10,264 nt of DNA from JBDSLU01 sp039916225 (GTDB lineage Bacteria > Acidobacteriota > Vicinamibacteria > Vicinamibacterales > Vicinamibacteraceae), in NCBI GenBank assembly GCA_039916225.1, contig JBDSLU010000132.1:1-10264 (forward strand). Direction: 5' to 3'. A program made the translations under genes and the position numbers. This document shows positions 7,016 through 10,264 of the stretch, in pieces (the stretch's first letter is position 1; each line of letters opens with the position of its first letter). The notes below the pieces were generated by a model that had not been told where the DNA came from, searched no databases, and saw only the letters and a program-made list of their open reading frames with translations.

Positions 7016-8026
7016 ATGACGCGACGGACGATCGGGATGGGACTCGCCCTCGGGCTCGGCCTGCTGACGCTCGGCGCCGCCGGCGCGTGCCGCGGCGGTG
7101 GCAGCGCGACGCCCGACGGGGCCCTCACCGTGGCGATGATGCCGAAGAACAAGGGCAATCCCTACTTCGTCAGCTGCCGGCAGGGCGCCGAGGAAGCGGC
7201 CCAGCAGCTCGGCGTCAAGCTGCTCTGGGACGGGCCCACCGAGACCGACCCGGCCAAGCAGAACGACGTCGTCGAGGCCTGGATCACGCGCGGCGTGCAG
7301 GCCATCGCGGTCAGCGTCGAGAACCGCGAGGCGATGTCGACCGTGCTGCGCAAGGCGCGCGGCAAGGGCATCAAGGTGGTGACCTGGGACGCCGACGCCG
7401 ACCCTGACGCGCGCGACGCGTTCGTCAACCAGGCGACGCCAGCCGGCATCGCCGACGTCCTGCTCGGCCACGCCTCGCGCCTCGCCGGCCCCGCCGGCGG
7501 CGAGATCGGCATCATCACCGGATCGCTGACCGCCGCGAATCAGAACTCGTGGATCGCGGAGATGCGCAAGCTCCTGCCGACGAAGTACCCGAACCTGACC
7601 ATCGTCGACATCCGGCCCAGCGACGACGATCGCAAGAAAGCGTTCGACGAGACGCAGACACTGCTGCGCGTCCACCCGAAGGTGAAGGTCGTCATGGCCA
7701 TCGCCTCGCCGGCGGTGCCCGGTGCCGCCGAAGCCGTCAAGCAGTCGGGCCGCAAGGACGTCGGCGTCACCGGCCTCGGCCTGCCCAACGCGTCGAAGCC
7801 TTACCTGCTCGACGGCGTGCTCGACTCGGCCGTCCTGTGGAACACCAAGGACCTCGGCTACCTCACCGTGCAGGTCGCCACGGCGCTGGCCAAGGGCACG
7901 CCCATCGCCGGCACCACGCAGTTCCCGGGCGGCCGCCTCGGCCAGCTCGAGGTCCGCGGCGACAACATCATTCTCGGCACGCCGTTCACGTTCACCAAGG
8001 CGAACGTCGGCGGCTTCGACTTCTGA
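7016..8026 (+). CDS. rhaS: L-rhamnose ABC transporter substrate-binding protein, RhaS type, probable lipoprotein
   Basis: This is a periplasmic or membrane-anchored binding protein that captures the sugar and delivers it to RhaTPQ; 336 residues. Residues 1-25 form a signal peptide: MTRR, a hydrophobic stretch IGMGLALGLGLLTLGAAG, then AC with Cys25. The lipobox reads A-G-A-C, with Ala instead of the usual Leu at -3, so lipidation is probable but not certain. A Gly/Ser linker (26-30) leads into a type I periplasmic-binding fold (Peripla_BP_4). It begins VAMMPKNKGNPYF (39-51); other family landmarks are the WDGPTE stretch (about 71-76), VTWDADADPDAR (about 121-132), FVNQATPAGIADVL (about 135-148), SLTAANQNSWIAEM (about 170-183) and GVTGLGLPNASKPYL. 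These resemble the RhaS rhamnose-binding family; related AI-2/LsrB-like and other sugar binders share the fold, so the substrate call leans on rhaD next door. The sequence is complete, with a strong ribosome-binding site. Confidence -1.
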   Translation: MTRRTIGMGLALGLGLLTLGAAGACRGGGSATPDGALTVAMMPKNKGNPYFVSCRQGAEEAAQQLGVKLLWDGPTETDPAKQNDVVEAWITRGVQAIAVSVENREAMSTVLRKARGKGIKVVTWDADADPDARDAFVNQATPAGIADVLLGHASRLAGPAGGEIGIITGSLTAANQNSWIAEMRKLLPTKYPNLTIVDIRPSDDDRKKAFDETQTLLRVHPKVKVVMAIASPAVPGAAEAVKQSGRKDVGVTGLGLPNASKPYLLDGVLDSAVLWNTKDLGYLTVQVATALAKGTPIAGTTQFPGGRLGQLEVRGDNIILGTPFTFTKANVGGFDF

Positions 8027-8060
8027 TCCGCTCCGTTTCCAGGCACAACCCCGCACGCAA

Positions 8061-8066
8061 AGGAAG
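8061..8066 (+). promoter_or_regulatory. Ribosome-binding site of rhaD
   Basis: AGGAAG in a purine-rich tract (8059-8068), 10 nt upstream of the ATG at 8077. It decides the rhaD start: the frame is open upstream as far as 7549, but that part overlaps rhaS in another frame and has no family similarity. The 50-bp gap 8027-8076 otherwise shows nothing. Confidence -1.
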
Positions 8067-8076
8067 AGATCGCCCC

Positions 8077-10161
8077 ATGTCCGCTCAGCCACTGCCCCGT
8101 TGGGACGACGCCGCCACGGCGGGGATGTCCGAAGCCCAGCTCCTGCTCTACCGGTCGAACCTGCTCGGCTCCGACCTCCGCATCACCAACTACGGCGGCG
8201 GCAACACGTCCGCCAAGATCCGGATGCCCGATCCGCTGACCGGTGACGACGTCGACGTGCTGTGGGTGAAGGGCTCGGGCGGTGACATCGGCAGCATGAA
8301 GATGGACGGCTTCGCGTCCTTGTATCTCGACAAGCTGCACGCGCTGAAGAAGCGCTACCGCGGCCTCGAGCACGAGGACGAGATGGTCGCCTACTTCCCG
8401 CACTGCACTTTCAACCTGAACCCGCGCGCGACCAGCATCGATACGCCGCCGCACTGCTTCACGCCGGCGCGTCACATCGATCACATGCACGCCGACGCAT
8501 TGATCGCCTTCGCCGCGGCGAAGAACGGCGAGGCGCTGCTCACGAAGGCGTTCGGCGACGAGATCGGCTGGATTCCGTGGATGCGCCCGGGCTTCGAGCT
8601 GGGGCTGCGGTGTGAGCAGCTGTGCCAGGCCAACCCGAACATGAAGGGCCTGATCTTCGGCAGCCACGGGTTGGTGAACTGGGGCGATACGTCGAAGGAG
8701 TGCTACCAGCGCACCATCAGCATCATCGAGCGCGCCGCGGCGTGGCTCGACGCCAACGGCAAGGCCGAGCCGTTCGGCGCGCAGATCGTGGCGCCGATGC
8801 CGGAGGCCGAGCGCCGGGCCTTCGTCGCCGAGCTCGGCCCGCTCGTCCGCGGCATGCTGAGCGCGACGTCGCCCAAGGTGATGCACTACGCCGATGGACC
8901 GGCGATCCTCGAGTTCGTCGGATCGGCGCGCGGCGAGGCGCTCGCGGCCAAGGGCACGACCTGCCCGGACCACTTCCTCCGCACCAAGATCCTGCCGCTG
9001 TGGGTGCCGTTCACGCCCGGCCAGGACACGGCCGCCCAGCTCGCCGAGAAGCTCGGCCCGCTGGTCGAACGCTACGCCACCGACTATGCCGCCTACTACG
9101 AGCGCTGCAAGCGTTCGGACTCGCCGGCGATGCGCGATCCGATGCCGGTGCTGCTGCTGATCCCGGGCCTCGGGATGCTCGCGTTCCAGAAAGACAAGCA
9201 GACGGCGCGGGTGGCGGCCGAGTACTTCGTCAACACCATCAACGTCGTGCGCTGGGCCGAGGGCGTCGACGAGTACGTGCCGATCCCCGAGCAGGAAGCC
9301 TTCGACATCGAATACTGGCTGCTCGAAGAGGCCAAGCTGCAGCGGCTGCCCAAGGCCAAGGCGCTCGAAGGCCGGATCGCCCTGATCACCGGCGGCGCCG
9401 GCGGCATCGGCCAGGCGGTGGCACGGCGGCTGCTTGCCGAAGGCGCCCACGTGGTGCTGAGCGATCGCGATCAGGCGGCGCTCGACGACACGCGAGCGGC
9501 GCTGGGCACGGCGTTCGGCACCGACAAGGTGCGCGGCGTCGTCTGCGACGTCCGCGACGAATCGTCGGTGGCCGCGTCGATGGCCCACGCGGCGGCCGAG
9601 TTCGGCGGCCTCGACATCCTGGTCTCCAATGCCGGCATCGCCTCGGCGTCGCCCATCGAGGCCACGACGCTGGCGACGTGGCAGCTCAACATGGACATCC
9701 TCGCCACCGGCTATTTCCTGGTCGGCCGCGACGCCTTCGCCCTGATGAAGCGCCAAGGCCTCGGCGGCTCGATCGTCTTCGTCGGCAGCAAGAACGCACT
9801 GGTCGCCTCGCCCGGGGCCGCCGCCTACTGCTCGGCCAAGGCCGCCGCGCTGCACCTCGCCCGCTGCCTGGCGGCGGAGGGCGCGCCGATCGGCATACGC
9901 GCCAACGTCGTCAACCCCGACGCGGTCATCCGCGGGTCGAAGATCTGGTCCGGCACCTGGCGCAGCGAGCGCGCCGCCAGCAACAAGATCGAAGAGACCG
10001 ACGTCGAGGACTTCTACCGCCAGCGCAGCATGCTGAAGCGCAGCGTGCTGCCCGAGGACGTCGCCGAAGCGGTCTACTTCCTGGCCTCGCCGCTGGCCGA
10101 CAAGTCGACCGGCAACATCCTCAACGTCGACGCCGGAAACCTGGCGGCGTTCGCCCGATGA
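8077..10161 (+). CDS. rhaD: Bifunctional rhamnulose-1-phosphate aldolase / short-chain dehydrogenase
   Basis: A two-domain cytosolic enzyme of 694 residues. The N-terminal part (about 1-420) is a class II (zinc) aldolase/adducin-like domain: NYGGGNTSAKI (38-48) and WVKGSGGD (63-70) bind the phosphorylated substrate, HMH (136-138) supplies two metal ligands, and His197 in GSHGLVNWG is the likely third. It should cleave L-rhamnulose-1-phosphate to DHAP and L-lactaldehyde. The C-terminal part (about 430-694) is a classical SDR with cofactor loop TGGAGGIG (438-445), CDVRD (490-494), NAG (518-520), and an intact Asn538, Ser571, Tyr584, Lys588 catalytic set. Acidic Asp463 in LSDRD, after the second strand, suggests NAD rather than NADP. 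Such fusions occur in rhamnose loci of alphaproteobacteria, Bacillus and Chloroflexi, where the SDR part is reported to act on lactaldehyde. The start at 8077 has a good ribosome-binding site; the stop overlaps the next gene by ATGA. Confidence -1.
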   Translation: MSAQPLPRWDDAATAGMSEAQLLLYRSNLLGSDLRITNYGGGNTSAKIRMPDPLTGDDVDVLWVKGSGGDIGSMKMDGFASLYLDKLHALKKRYRGLEHEDEMVAYFPHCTFNLNPRATSIDTPPHCFTPARHIDHMHADALIAFAAAKNGEALLTKAFGDEIGWIPWMRPGFELGLRCEQLCQANPNMKGLIFGSHGLVNWGDTSKECYQRTISIIERAAAWLDANGKAEPFGAQIVAPMPEAERRAFVAELGPLVRGMLSATSPKVMHYADGPAILEFVGSARGEALAAKGTTCPDHFLRTKILPLWVPFTPGQDTAAQLAEKLGPLVERYATDYAAYYERCKRSDSPAMRDPMPVLLLIPGLGMLAFQKDKQTARVAAEYFVNTINVVRWAEGVDEYVPIPEQEAFDIEYWLLEEAKLQRLPKAKALEGRIALITGGAGGIGQAVARRLLAEGAHVVLSDRDQAALDDTRAALGTAFGTDKVRGVVCDVRDESSVAASMAHAAAEFGGLDILVSNAGIASASPIEATTLATWQLNMDILATGYFLVGRDAFALMKRQGLGGSIVFVGSKNALVASPGAAAYCSAKAAALHLARCLAAEGAPIGIRANVVNPDAVIRGSKIWSGTWRSERAASNKIEETDVEDFYRQRSMLKRSVLPEDVAEAVYFLASPLADKSTGNILNVDAGNLAAFAR

Positions 10162-10264
10162 GCGCGCTGTCCGACGCCGTCGAGCGCGACAACACCGCCC
10201 GGCGCGCGGCGCTCGACGAGGACTACGCCCACCTGGAGCGGCAGCTCGATCGCCGACACGTCGA
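10158..10264 (+). CDS. rhaI: Start of probable L-rhamnose isomerase (RhaI type), truncated by window edge
   Basis: Only 35 codons are inside the window. They begin MSALSDAVERDNTARRAALD and continue EDYAHLERQLDRRHV. The helical, charged start with EDYAHL and QLxRRxV resembles the N-terminus of the non-E. coli rhamnose isomerases (RhaI) that follow rhaD in alphaproteobacterial rhamnose operons, which would convert L-rhamnose to L-rhamnulose. The ATG shares ATGA with the rhaD stop. No Shine-Dalgarno is close (GGAAA lies about 18 nt upstream), so translation probably depends on coupling to rhaD. The identification is by context and a short match; another rhamnose gene is possible. Confidence -1.
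   Translation, partial: MSALSDAVERDNTARRAALDEDYAHLERQLDRRHV

Noticed and set aside
7858..9855. A 665-codon minus-strand open frame opposite rhaS and rhaD
   Set aside because: No domain or start signal was recognised. The opposite strand carries intact aldolase and SDR motifs throughout.

Overview
The window is GC-rich bacterial chromosomal DNA with tightly packed genes and strong G/C bias at third codon positions. It has two divergent transcription units separated by about 130 bp. No mobile element, CRISPR array, tRNA or rRNA is visible. The combination of a compact archaeal/Rickettsia-like valyl-tRNA synthetase, a bacterial-type nadC and a lipoprotein-anchored sugar-binding protein suggests a Gram-negative, high-GC, soil-type bacterium. 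Acidobacteriota of the Vicinamibacteria kind is my best guess, but it rests on memory of similar gene content and is low confidence.

Left unit, minus strand (positions 3329 down to 1): valS, then nadC, which runs off the left edge. The valS stop and the GTG start of nadC share four bases (GTGA), so the two housekeeping genes are probably co-transcribed and translationally coupled. A good sigma-70-like promoter (TTGAGA, 17 bp, TACGAT) sits so close to the valS ATG that the message should be leaderless or nearly so. No Shine-Dalgarno sequence is visible there.

Right unit, plus strand (3460 to the right edge): an L-rhamnose uptake and catabolism operon. It encodes a double-NBD sugar ABC ATPase (rhaT), two permeases (rhaP, rhaQ), a RhaS-type sugar-binding lipoprotein (rhaS), a fused rhamnulose-1-phosphate aldolase/short-chain dehydrogenase (rhaD), and the first 35 codons of a gene that is probably rhamnose isomerase (rhaI). 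Start/stop overlaps (GTGA at rhaT/rhaP, 8 bp at rhaP/rhaQ, ATGA at rhaD/rhaI) support a single operon. The two real gaps are 82 bp before rhaS and 50 bp before rhaD, and each ends in a good ribosome-binding site. The inferred pathway is: RhaS captures L-rhamnose, RhaTPQ imports it, RhaI isomerises it to L-rhamnulose, a kinase not present here phosphorylates it, and RhaD cleaves rhamnulose-1-phosphate to DHAP and L-lactaldehyde and may further oxidise the lactaldehyde.

I found no clearly new biological system. The points most worth a second look are the promoter architecture of the divergent region, the unusual valine-tRNA synthetase type, the asymmetric ATP sites of the transporter ATPase (with an Arg in one signature motif), and the fused aldolase/dehydrogenase.
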